Assembly: GCA_031548675.1 (NCBI GenBank)
Contig: JAVBQU010000203.1
Span: 1-13,075 of the forward strand
DNA from: JAVBQU01 sp031548675
Lineage (GTDB): Bacteria; Bacteroidota; Bacteroidia; Bacteroidales; P3
Reading direction: 5' to 3'
DNA length: 13,075 bases
The notes under the pieces are model-generated. The model saw only the letters and a program-made list of their open reading frames with translations, did no database searches and was not told where the DNA came from. Position numbers and translations under genes: made by a program. Positions 7,786 through 13,075 of this stretch are shown piece after piece (position 1 is the stretch's first letter; every line of letters starts with the position of its first letter).

Positions 7786-7977
7786 ATGTTTAAAAAGAAA
7801 AAAAATATTATAGTTTTACTGCTATTGGTAATTTTCTGTGTATCGTGTGCCTCTGATTATTCGGCACGACGCAGAAAACGATACTATAAAAATACCAGTC
7901 GTAAATGCGACTGTCCGCACTCAAGCATTCTGCATGCGCCTAAAGCAAAAACAGCACTGTATATAAACTATGCATAA
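7786..7977 (+). CDS. Small lipoprotein-like protein, function unknown
   Basis: 63 residues from the ATG at 7786; a TTG at 7768 could add six residues but gives a worse signal peptide. The N-terminus is MFKKKK, then a hydrophobic stretch (about 8-20) and CVSCASDY, where the second cysteine, preceded by V-S, fits a relaxed Bacteroidota lipobox. The mature part is short and very basic (ARRRKRYYKN) and ends in a C-x-C-P motif (KCDCP) before HSSILHAPKAKTALYINYA. This layout suggests a lipid-anchored periplasmic peptide of about 44 residues. It follows rnpB by 59 bases and precedes the mechanosensitive channel gene by 53, so it may share a transcript with either. I do not recognise a named family. 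Confidence 0.6.
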   Translation: MFKKKKNIIVLLLLVIFCVSCASDYSARRRKRYYKNTSRKCDCPHSSILHAPKAKTALYINYA

Positions 7978-8030
7978 AAGACTGAAACAAATTATTACTT
8001 TTCATTGTTTTTCAATTATAAATTAGGATA

Positions 8031-9314
8031 ATGGAAGCAGAACTTCTTGAAAATACAGCCGAAGCCATCAGCACGGGACTTTTGCAACTCCTAACCGAAT
8101 GGGGTGTTTCCGGCAAATGGGCAAAATATGTCAATTTGGTAATTATGCTTTTGTGTGCCATTATTGTAATTGCCATTGCATATTTTATTGCCAAAATTAT
8201 TATTCGTTGGTTTTTAAATAAAACAGCAGGACCTACCAGAACACCATTCCTGCATTTTCTAGCTTCGAATAAATTTCCACAAAGTCTTTCGCTACTTACT
8301 TTTTATGCTATTGCAGAAGCGTTTCTTCCCATTATTTTTTATGGTTTCCGAACTTGGGCAAAAATTTTCACTAAATTGCTCGATGTTTCTTTAGTCTTTA
8401 TCATCATAAGTATTATTACCGCATTTATTTCCGCAGTTTTCAACTTTGTCCGTTCACGTCCGGCTTATGCCCATAAACCCCTATCAAGTTATTTGCAGGT
8501 AATCAAAATCATTGCTTATTTAATAGGGGCTGTAGTTATATTTTCGATTGTTACAGGCAAATCTCCCACAGTCTTTTTTGCTGCTATGGGAGCCGCATCG
8601 GCTATTTTAATGTTAATGTTTCGCGATACGATCATGGGCTTTGTTGCAAGTATTCAGGTAACAACCAACGATATGGTTCGATTGGATGACTGGATTACGA
8701 TTCCCAAATACGGGGCAGATGGCAATGTAGTGGAAATTAACCTTACAACTGTTAAAATCCAGAATTTTGACAAAACCATTACTACTGTTCCTACATACGC
8801 CCTTATTTCTGACTCTTTTCAAAATTGGCGGGGTATGCAGGATGCAGGCGTACGACGGATAAAACGAGCCATAAACTTACAGCAAAGCAGTATCCGTTTT
8901 ATTGAAGAATCGGAATGGGAAACATTTAAAAAAATTCCAGATTTAGCCAGCTTCATTAATGAATATCAAAACCATACTATTTCTTGTAGTGATAATGCAA
9001 TATTAAGAGAATTCATACCAAATGGCGAAAAGATTACCAACGGAGGTCTTTTTAGAAAATATACGGAATGGTATCTGCAAAATCATCCCTACATAAATCA
9101 TGAAGCAATGGCTATGGTCAGACAATTAGCCCCTACAACCAAAGGTTTACCTATAGAACTTTATGCTTTTATAAACACTACTGAAACCAATCAATTTGAA
9201 TCTATTGCAGCTGATATCTTTGACCATCTTATTGCCTCTATCCCCTATTTCAATTTATCTATCTTTGAGGATCCTTCGGGAAAAGATGTTATGCTGCTTA
9301 ACAATCATTCATGA
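8031..9314 (+). CDS. Mechanosensitive channel of the MscS family, YbdG-like
   Basis: Inner-membrane channel that opens under membrane tension and vents solutes during hypo-osmotic shock. The 427 residues are close to the roughly 415 of E. coli YbdG. Five hydrophobic segments can be read at about 33-60, 86-106, 115-140, 155-176 and 180-208; the last is the pore helix, with small residues (FFAAMGAASAILMLMFRD) and the following MGFVASIQVTTNDMVRLDDWI that starts the MscS beta domain. The GADGNVVEINLTTVKIQNFD and TIPTYALISDSFQNWRGM-like segments (here with VPTYALI) are typical of the YbdG subgroup rather than of the small MscS channels. The C-terminal 150 residues form the cytoplasmic vestibule. 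The ATG at 8031 is the first in frame and is preceded by an AT-rich leader. A terminator follows at 9352. Confidence 0.92.
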   Translation: MEAELLENTAEAISTGLLQLLTEWGVSGKWAKYVNLVIMLLCAIIVIAIAYFIAKIIIRWFLNKTAGPTRTPFLHFLASNKFPQSLSLLTFYAIAEAFLPIIFYGFRTWAKIFTKLLDVSLVFIIISIITAFISAVFNFVRSRPAYAHKPLSSYLQVIKIIAYLIGAVVIFSIVTGKSPTVFFAAMGAASAILMLMFRDTIMGFVASIQVTTNDMVRLDDWITIPKYGADGNVVEINLTTVKIQNFDKTITTVPTYALISDSFQNWRGMQDAGVRRIKRAINLQQSSIRFIEESEWETFKKIPDLASFINEYQNHTISCSDNAILREFIPNGEKITNGGLFRKYTEWYLQNHPYINHEAMAMVRQLAPTTKGLPIELYAFINTTETNQFESIAADIFDHLIASIPYFNLSIFEDPSGKDVMLLNNHS

Positions 9315-9351
9315 TACAGAGTATCAATAACAATCATAAATTAATATAGTG

Positions 9352-9393
9352 ATAGCCCTTATAGATTTTAAAACCTATGAGGGCTATAGTTTT
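9352..9393 (+). terminator. Terminator after the mechanosensitive channel gene
   Basis: ATAGCCCTTATAG (9352-9364) pairs with CTATGAGGGCTAT (9375-9387) over 13 bp with one U-G pair and a 10-base loop, followed by AGTTTT. It lies 38 bases after the stop. The rest of the 186-base convergent gap up to the regulator gene shows nothing else firm. Confidence 0.75.
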
Positions 9394-9500
9394 ATGAGAT
9401 AAAAATAAGAAGACCTATTAATTTAGAAGATATTAAAAATACTTCAGAGAAATGCTTGGAAATTATACCATATATAATAAATAATGGTGTAAGTTATTCC

Positions 9501-10463
9501 TTACAATTCACCTAAAGCATTAATAAGGGCTTTTTGCTCTTTAAAAAATCTTATTCTTTCTATTTCTCCACTTTGGGTAATCATTGTTGAATATCTTTTT
9601 AAAGAATCAATCCACAATTTCTGAGTTTTACAGATGTAAGGATTTTGTGTAATAATAGTTTCTATGGTATATAATTTTATCCTTGCTGATTCAAAATCAT
9701 CATTCTTAAGATAAAAATAAGCAGCATCAATGTCAACACTGGAAAGATACATATTCATTTCGCATCCTTTACTGTTTGTTCCCATTGTAGCATATCTTTC
9801 CAATTGATTTGCCAATGCAAATAATTCCTTTTTTAATAGCTCAAGTTCTTGCTTCAACAATAAATTTCTCTTATAAAAAAAGATTATTTCATTTATGATG
9901 GATGAAAAAAGATTTCTGTCTATGATGGCATATAGACTTTCTATTAAAAGAATTTCATCTGCTAATTTACTATGAGCCGCTGTTATGTCAGCTGGGACTT
10001 TCATTTTAGAAAACGAAAGTTCAGGGTCATTATGCCGTTGATACATCCACTTGTATAGGCGGAACTTACTTAAATTTTCAAATTCCAGATAGAATGAATA
10101 AGGCATTGAGTTAGCAGCCATCGCTACTGTATTATGCTTAGACTTGCTTACCCTGTTCAGAAAGAAAATATCCCGCTGAATCTGATTAAAGTAGGCAGCA
10201 TAGAAATCGGAAGTATAAGTGTTGATGTTAAATATAGCTTGATTTAGAGAATCAATGCTTAGGATTTTATCTATCGATATATGGTACTTGGCAGAAATTT
10301 TGGCAATTTCATCTATGGTAAACGGAACTTCACTTCTTATTCTGCGGTAAGCTGCTTCTTTGCCAATGCTCAGAAGCTCCATTAAGGATTCTACCAAGCT
10401 ATTTTTTGCAGGAAGAACATTTCGAATGGCATTGATTAGTTCTTCTGTTAAAAGATTTTTCAT
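9501..10463 (-). CDS. Helix-turn-helix transcriptional regulator of an uncharacterised Bacteroidota family
   Basis: 320 residues. The N-terminal 70 residues (LTEELINAIRNVLP...) hold a Cro/CI-like helix-turn-helix at about 24-68, with a GKEAAYRRIRSEVPFTIDE recognition segment and the ISAKYHISIDKIL helix; this arrangement recalls orphan regulators that are numerous in Bacteroidales. The remaining 250 residues are rich in aromatic and charged residues and look all-helical, with a possible coiled coil at about 193-230 (NLLLKQELELLKKELFALAN); they may sense a ligand or partner, which is not determinable here. No signal peptide or membrane segment. The gene stands alone, convergent with the channel gene and preceded by 830 bases of decayed DNA, so its target is not obvious. 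Base composition is more AT-rich than the housekeeping genes. No confident promoter was found upstream. Confidence 0.75.
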   Translation of the reverse strand: MKNLLTEELINAIRNVLPAKNSLVESLMELLSIGKEAAYRRIRSEVPFTIDEIAKISAKYHISIDKILSIDSLNQAIFNINTYTSDFYAAYFNQIQRDIFFLNRVSKSKHNTVAMAANSMPYSFYLEFENLSKFRLYKWMYQRHNDPELSFSKMKVPADITAAHSKLADEILLIESLYAIIDRNLFSSIINEIIFFYKRNLLLKQELELLKKELFALANQLERYATMGTNSKGCEMNMYLSSVDIDAAYFYLKNDDFESARIKLYTIETIITQNPYICKTQKLWIDSLKRYSTMITQSGEIERIRFFKEQKALINALGEL

Positions 10464-10650
10464 GTGTTTACTTTTTAATAAGGCCTTCCAGTTTTTCCGT
10501 CCGGCAAAGGCAGTACTTTGTTCGTTTTACCACCCTAACAGGTTTAACAACCTTCGGGATAGTTGAAATAAGGTACAGTTTTGTCTAAACAGAATTGATT
10601 TTTGAATTTTCCATACTGTTTTTCTTATTGTGAGTTATAAATGATAAAGA

Positions 10651-10838
10651 GTGAAAAGGTATTATGATGGCTCGCCTAAAATATACGAGCTTGTTGCAGC
10701 TTTGCAAAACGTTTGTCATACAGGGAAGAATGTGTTGCAACATTTCAACAGCTTTACTGAAAGCAAATAGAAATCCTGAAGATGATAAAACTCTATGAAA
10801 AATGGAATAAACCTGATGAAAAGGATAAAAATGGATGA
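10651..10838 (+). pseudogene. Possible frameshifted remnant of a protein gene
   Basis: Two adjacent plus-strand open stretches in different frames look protein-like. The first (GTG at 10651, stop 10768-10770) contains SPKIYELVAALQNVCHTGKN; the second, one frame away, runs from about 10761 to the TGA at 10836-10838 and contains LKMIKLYEKWNKPDEKDKNG. Joined by a single-base shift near 10766 they give a continuous chain of about 64 residues. The end resembles the closing helix of TPR-rich proteins (RLIKLYEKWNKP-type), which is only a resemblance. A terminator-like hairpin follows 25 bases later on the same strand. In-frame stops lie just before the GTG, so any larger gene has decayed. Confidence 0.3.
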
Positions 10839-10862
10839 AATCTTTGGTGTACTTGTTTACCT

Positions 10863-10894
10863 CTCTAGTAAATTCTAGCTTACTAAGATTTTTT
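10863..10894 (+). terminator. Terminator-like hairpin after the gene remnant
   Basis: TAGTAA (10866-10871) pairs with TTACTA (10880-10885); the stem extends by CT with AG across one bulged C, and six T follow at 10889-10894. The stem is AT-rich and weak, but orientation and place fit the 3' end of the plus-strand remnant at 10651-10838. Confidence 0.4.
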
Positions 10895-11239
10895 GAGTAG
10901 TCCGTAGCTCTATGGTAAAAAATAGGAATACGTAACTTGTCGTCCGTTACAAAAATTTTACAGCTTCTATTTTGTAGTTTCTTAAAAAGAAGTAGATTAT
11001 ACGCGCGAATTTTATAATGTATCGGCGGTAAGCCTATTGTGTGTGTGTGTGTTTGTTACACAAATATCGGAAGAAGCCAAATTATAGGCAGTTAATTTTG
11101 TATAAATATTTAAGACAAAATGACTCATCAAATTAGGATTTCTTAGAGAAGCAAAGATAAAACATTTTTTTGAACTATGAAATTATGAAGTTTAAACGAT
11201 GAACTTTTTAAATACAAGTAAATGAGATACAAGTTAACT
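10895..11239. other. Non-coding AT-rich interval
   Basis: No supported gene. It contains the (GT)7 tract and an inverted pair GCCTAT (11032-11037) with ATAGGC (11084-11089) that brackets that tract. The stretch 10464-10650 on the other side of the remnant is also non-coding; it has a 5-bp hairpin AGGTT-TAAC-AACCT (10540-10553) and would be where the regulator promoter lies, though none fits the consensus well. Confidence 0.5.
11039..11052. repeat. (GT)7 microsatellite
   Basis: Seven uninterrupted GT units in non-coding DNA. Such tracts can slip, but no promoter or gene start is close enough to suggest phase variation: the nearest genes both point away or end more than 200 bases off. Confidence 0.8.
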
Positions 11240-11287
11240 TTTGCAGGCTTAGCCTGCAAAGGTTGACCCTTGCCGAACAAGGTTTTT
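11240..11287. repeat. Two adjacent hairpins downstream of ribF
   Basis: TTTGCAGGC-TTA-GCCTGCAAA (11240-11260) is a perfect 9-bp stem, and CCTTG-CCGAA-CAAGG (11268-11282) is a 5-bp stem followed on the plus strand by TTTTT. On the minus strand, the direction of ribF, neither has a U-tract, so the larger one may mark the ribF 3' end without being a textbook intrinsic terminator. Confidence 0.5.
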
Positions 11288-11293
11288 AAGACC

Positions 11294-12223
11294 TTAAATG
11301 GATAATATATGCCTTGCCTGCTCTTTATCTTTATAAAGCTGGGCAACCAATTCTTCTACCGATTTGAATTTTAATTCATCCCGCATGCGTGCAGCTATTT
11401 GTACTTCGATTTCTTTATCATAGATATTTTGGTCAAAATCCAAGATATTTACTTCTATTACAAGTTCTGAAAGACCGAAAGTAGGGCGTATGCCGATACT
11501 CATCATTCCCCTGTAAGCTTGCTTTTCTAAAACCACTTTTACAGCATAAATTCCTATTGCCGGAATCATTTTCAAGGGATTGTCTACTTTAATATTGGCT
11601 GTAGGAAAACCTAAAGTCCTGCCAACAGCATTTCCGTGTACTACTGTACCCGAAAAAGCATAGGGATATCCCAGCAAATCGTTGGCTAATGCTATATTTC
11701 CTTCTTGTAATGCTTTGCGGATTTTGGTGGAACTGACAATGGTTTCGCCTTGCTGAACAAAATCTACTTTTTTTATAGAGAATTGATATTGTTCTGCCAA
11801 GTCGTAGATTTGTTCGAAATGCCCTTTTGCTTTGTTACCAAAATGATTATCGTACCCTAACAGTAAGCACTTTAATTGAATTCCCTGCTGAAAGAAACTT
11901 TCTACAAATTCTTTTGCCGAGAGTTGTGATAATTCTTGCGTAAAATGTAGAAAGCAGACATTTTCCACACCATATTCTTGCAGTTTCTTTAATCGTTCAT
12001 GGTATAGGGTTATGGAACGAAAATCTGTGTAGTTATTTTGCAGAACAGTTTGAGGGTGTTCAAAAAATGTAATAATAACGGAAGTTCCTTCGCATTCCTT
12101 TGCCGCCAGCTTAAGTGCATCTATTATTTTTTGATGCCCTTTATGAACTCCATCAAACATACCGATGGTAACAACGGGAGAATTTATATTTTTGAGCTGT
12201 GATAAATCTGTAAAAACGTTCAA
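11294..12223 (-). CDS. ribF: Bifunctional riboflavin kinase / FAD synthetase
   Basis: Makes FMN from riboflavin and ATP, then FAD from FMN and ATP, in the cytoplasm. 309 residues, normal for the family. The N-terminal adenylyltransferase domain has TIGMFDGVHKGHQ (19-31, the nucleotidyltransferase H-x-G-H-type signature), then FFEHPQTVL, LLLGYDNHFG and STKIRKAL (the S-S-T-x-I-R motif). The C-terminal kinase domain, from about residue 183, has GRTLGFPTANI (phosphate and Mg binding), GIYAV, the MSIGIRPTFG turn and the catalytic glutamate in VIEVNILDFD. The start codon is TTG at 12223-12221: a TAA lies two codons upstream and the first internal ATG falls inside the FDGVH motif, so a shorter start would break the enzyme. 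The gene stands alone; palindromic repeats lie just upstream and hairpins downstream. Confidence 0.95.
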   Translation of the reverse strand: MNVFTDLSQLKNINSPVVTIGMFDGVHKGHQKIIDALKLAAKECEGTSVIITFFEHPQTVLQNNYTDFRSITLYHERLKKLQEYGVENVCFLHFTQELSQLSAKEFVESFFQQGIQLKCLLLGYDNHFGNKAKGHFEQIYDLAEQYQFSIKKVDFVQQGETIVSSTKIRKALQEGNIALANDLLGYPYAFSGTVVHGNAVGRTLGFPTANIKVDNPLKMIPAIGIYAVKVVLEKQAYRGMMSIGIRPTFGLSELVIEVNILDFDQNIYDKEIEVQIAARMRDELKFKSVEELVAQLYKDKEQARHILSI

Positions 12224-12258
12224 GGTTTATAATAATTTAAATTTTAGTTATTATTTTA

Positions 12259-12337
12259 CCCCCAATCCTTAAAAAAGGCTTCTGGGACAGTGCAATTTGC
12301 TCTATAGAAACCTCAAGTCCCCATAGGGAATTTGGGG
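12259..12337. repeat. Palindromic intergenic repeat, copy A (degraded)
   Basis: Matches copy B over its whole length but with many changes: both start CCCCCAA, share CTATAGAAA or ATATAGAAA in the middle, continue CAAGTCCCC or TAAGTCCCC, and end in TTTGGGG or TTAGGGG. The left inner palindrome has decayed to TCCTTAAAAAAGGC. It lies between ribF and copy B. Confidence 0.65.
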
Positions 12338-12392
12338 CTTATCTTGTATTTCTTAATTCCGATTAATCCTTAACTTTCAAATTTTAGCTACT

Positions 12393-12475
12393 CCCCCCAA
12401 CCCCCTAAAGGGGGCTTTTGAGTAGTACTATTTGCCATATAGAAATTTTAAGTCCCCTTTAGGGGATTTAGGGGT
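12393..12475. repeat. Palindromic intergenic repeat, copy B (complete)
   Basis: Two inverted arms of about 30 bases face each other across GAGTAGTACTATTTGCCATA. Each arm holds its own palindrome, CCCCCTAAAGGGGG on the left and TCCCCTTTAGGGGA on the right, and the arm ends CCCCCAA and TTAGGGGTAA are inverted copies. The right arm from 12448 on is also the last coding part of the DUF559 gene. Bases 12394-12438 match copy C with one mismatch in 45. Confidence 0.8.
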
Positions 12476-12837
12476 AAAGACGATTTGATTACATCTACTA
12501 CTTTTTCAATAAGTGTCAATACTTCTTTGTTACTAAACCGGATTACTCTTAATCCTAATTTTTCTAATTCAGCAGTTCTTCCTATGTCGTATTTCACTTG
12601 CTGTTTGTGTATCCCTCCATCTATTTCTATTATGAGCTTATGTTTATGACAATAGAAATCAGCAATAAAAATATGAATTGGATGTTGAGCTTTAAACCGG
12701 ACATCTAATTGACCTTTGTTTAGTTTTTCCCATAATACTCTTTCTGCCTCCGTCATATTGTTACGTAATTCTCTTGCCCGTTCAAAAAGCAAAGGCTGAG
12801 CATTATAGAACATATCTCGTTTTATGGTTCTTGGCAT
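12448..12837 (-). CDS. DUF559 (Vsr-like) endonuclease-fold protein
   Basis: 129 residues. DUF559 proteins share the PD-(D/E)XK fold of very-short-patch-repair nucleases; DNA cleavage is inferred from fold, not shown for this protein. Seen: the opening ARELRNNMTEAERVLWEKL helix (21-39), FKAQHPIHIFIADFYC with the metal-binding D60, LIIEIDGGIH with E71 and D73, YDIGRTAELEKLG and VIRFSNKEVL. All key residues are present, so it looks functional. The last ten residues, SLPLNPLKGT, are translated from the right arm of palindromic repeat B, and the start is preceded by the arm of copy C, so the gene lies between inverted repeat arms. Start is ATG at 12837; no consensus promoter was found between it and copy C. 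It has no clear functional link to ribF or the peptidase gene on either side. Confidence 0.85.
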   Translation of the reverse strand: MPRTIKRDMFYNAQPLLFERARELRNNMTEAERVLWEKLNKGQLDVRFKAQHPIHIFIADFYCHKHKLIIEIDGGIHKQQVKYDIGRTAELEKLGLRVIRFSNKEVLTLIEKVVDVIKSSLPLNPLKGT

Positions 12838-12860
12838 TGGTATTATCTTAATTTATTTTA

Positions 12861-12905
12861 CCCCCAACCCCCTAAAGGGGGCTTTTGAGTGGTACTATTT
12901 GCCAT
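12861..12905. repeat. Palindromic intergenic repeat, copy C (left arm and centre only)
   Basis: Identical to 12394-12438 of copy B except for one base (GAGTGG against GAGTAG), then the match stops at GCCAT and the right arm is absent. It lies 23 bases upstream of the DUF559 start, pointing away from that gene. Confidence 0.8.
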
Positions 12906-12931
12906 TGTAAATTACATAACTCATTTACAAT
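12904..12931. repeat. 9-bp inverted repeat just after the peptidase gene
   Basis: ATTGTAAAT (12904-12912) and ATTTACAAT (12923-12931) are exact inverted copies around a 10-base loop, ending 4 bases beyond the peptidase stop codon. It could be the remains of that gene's terminator, but no U-tract follows on the minus strand, where repeat copy C begins instead. Confidence 0.45.
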
Positions 12932-12935
12932 ATAA

Positions 12936-13075
12936 CTAAGCTTTTGTATTCATCAATCGTACAAAATGCTTATAGAATGCCGGTATGGTTTCTATACCCT
13001 TGAAGAAATTATGCAGCGAATAGCTTTCGTTGGGCGAATGTATGGCATCTATTTCTAAACCAAAACCCATTAATA
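12936..13075 (-). CDS. M20-family dipeptidase/deacylase, C-terminal fragment
   Basis: The last 45 residues before the TAG at 12938-12936; the gene continues beyond the right edge. It reads NGFGLEIDAIHSPNESYSLH and then FFKGIETIPAFYKHFVRLMNTKA. The G-x-G-L-x-x-D-x-I-H-S-P-N-E block is the C-terminal signature of M20 zinc dipeptidases, where the histidine is a metal ligand of the second zinc site. Substrate cannot be told from this piece. Confidence 0.85.
   Translation of the reverse strand, partial: LMGFGLEIDAIHSPNESYSLHNFFKGIETIPAFYKHFVRLMNTKA

Noticed and set aside
10664..10798. A 44-codon plus-strand frame (MMARLKYTSLLQ...)
   Set aside because: The alternative frames over the same bases look more protein-like, and nothing supports translation of this one.
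11039..11052. (GT)7 as a phase-variation switch
   Set aside because: It is not inside a gene or promoter and is more than 200 bases from any start codon.
11143..11346. A 67-codon minus-strand frame overlapping the ribF 3' end
   Set aside because: It overlaps ribF in another frame and crosses the hairpins after it; its sequence is biased and without a domain.
12259..12905. CRISPR array
   Set aside because: There are only three diverged palindromic copies at irregular spacing, with no regular spacers and no cas genes.

Overview
The window looks like a chromosomal piece of a Bacteroidota genome, probably Bacteroidales or a close relative. The evidence is promoters of the Bacteroidota form (TTTG, about 19-20 nt, TAnnTTTG), start sites without Shine-Dalgarno sequences, a ribosomal protein S1 with a long acidic/lysine-rich tail, a fused single-chain GcvP, a bifunctional RibF, and palindromic CCCCCTAAAGGGGG-type intergenic repeats next to a DUF559 nuclease gene. 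The species cannot be named from the sequence.

Layout, left to right. (1) Positions 2-1612 (+): an A-rich kelch beta-propeller gene that enters from the left edge and ends inside a blade, at a hairpin repeat. (2) 1613-2054: non-coding, with small palindromes and the gcvP terminator. (3) 2055-4904 (-): gcvP, with its own promoter and terminator. (4) 5192-7072 (-): rpsA, with a strong terminator, a canonical promoter and a structured leader of about 107 nt. (5) 7356-7726 (+): rnpB, the RNase P RNA, transcribed divergently from rpsA. (6) 7786-7977 (+): a 63-aa lipoprotein-like gene, then 8031-9314 (+): a YbdG-type mechanosensitive channel, closed by a terminator. (7) 9501-10463 (-): an orphan helix-turn-helix regulator converging on the channel gene. 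(8) 10464-11293: 830 bases of mostly decayed or non-coding DNA with a probable gene remnant and a (GT)7 tract. (9) 11294-12223 (-): ribF with a TTG start. (10) 12259-12905: three copies or partial copies of a palindromic repeat around a DUF559 (Vsr-like) nuclease gene. (11) 12936 to the right edge (-): the C-terminal end of an M20 metallopeptidase.

Most genes are housekeeping and independently transcribed: glycine cleavage, translation initiation, tRNA 5' processing, flavin cofactor synthesis, osmotic safety valve. No multi-gene operon is compelling. The two stretches that best repay attention are the rpsA leader, where two hairpins have complementary loops (GUCGC and GCGAC, a possible kissing pseudoknot for S1 autoregulation), and the DUF559 gene, which lies between inverted arms of the same palindromic repeat and uses one arm as its own C-terminal coding sequence, like a small nuclease-linked mobile or REP-like element.
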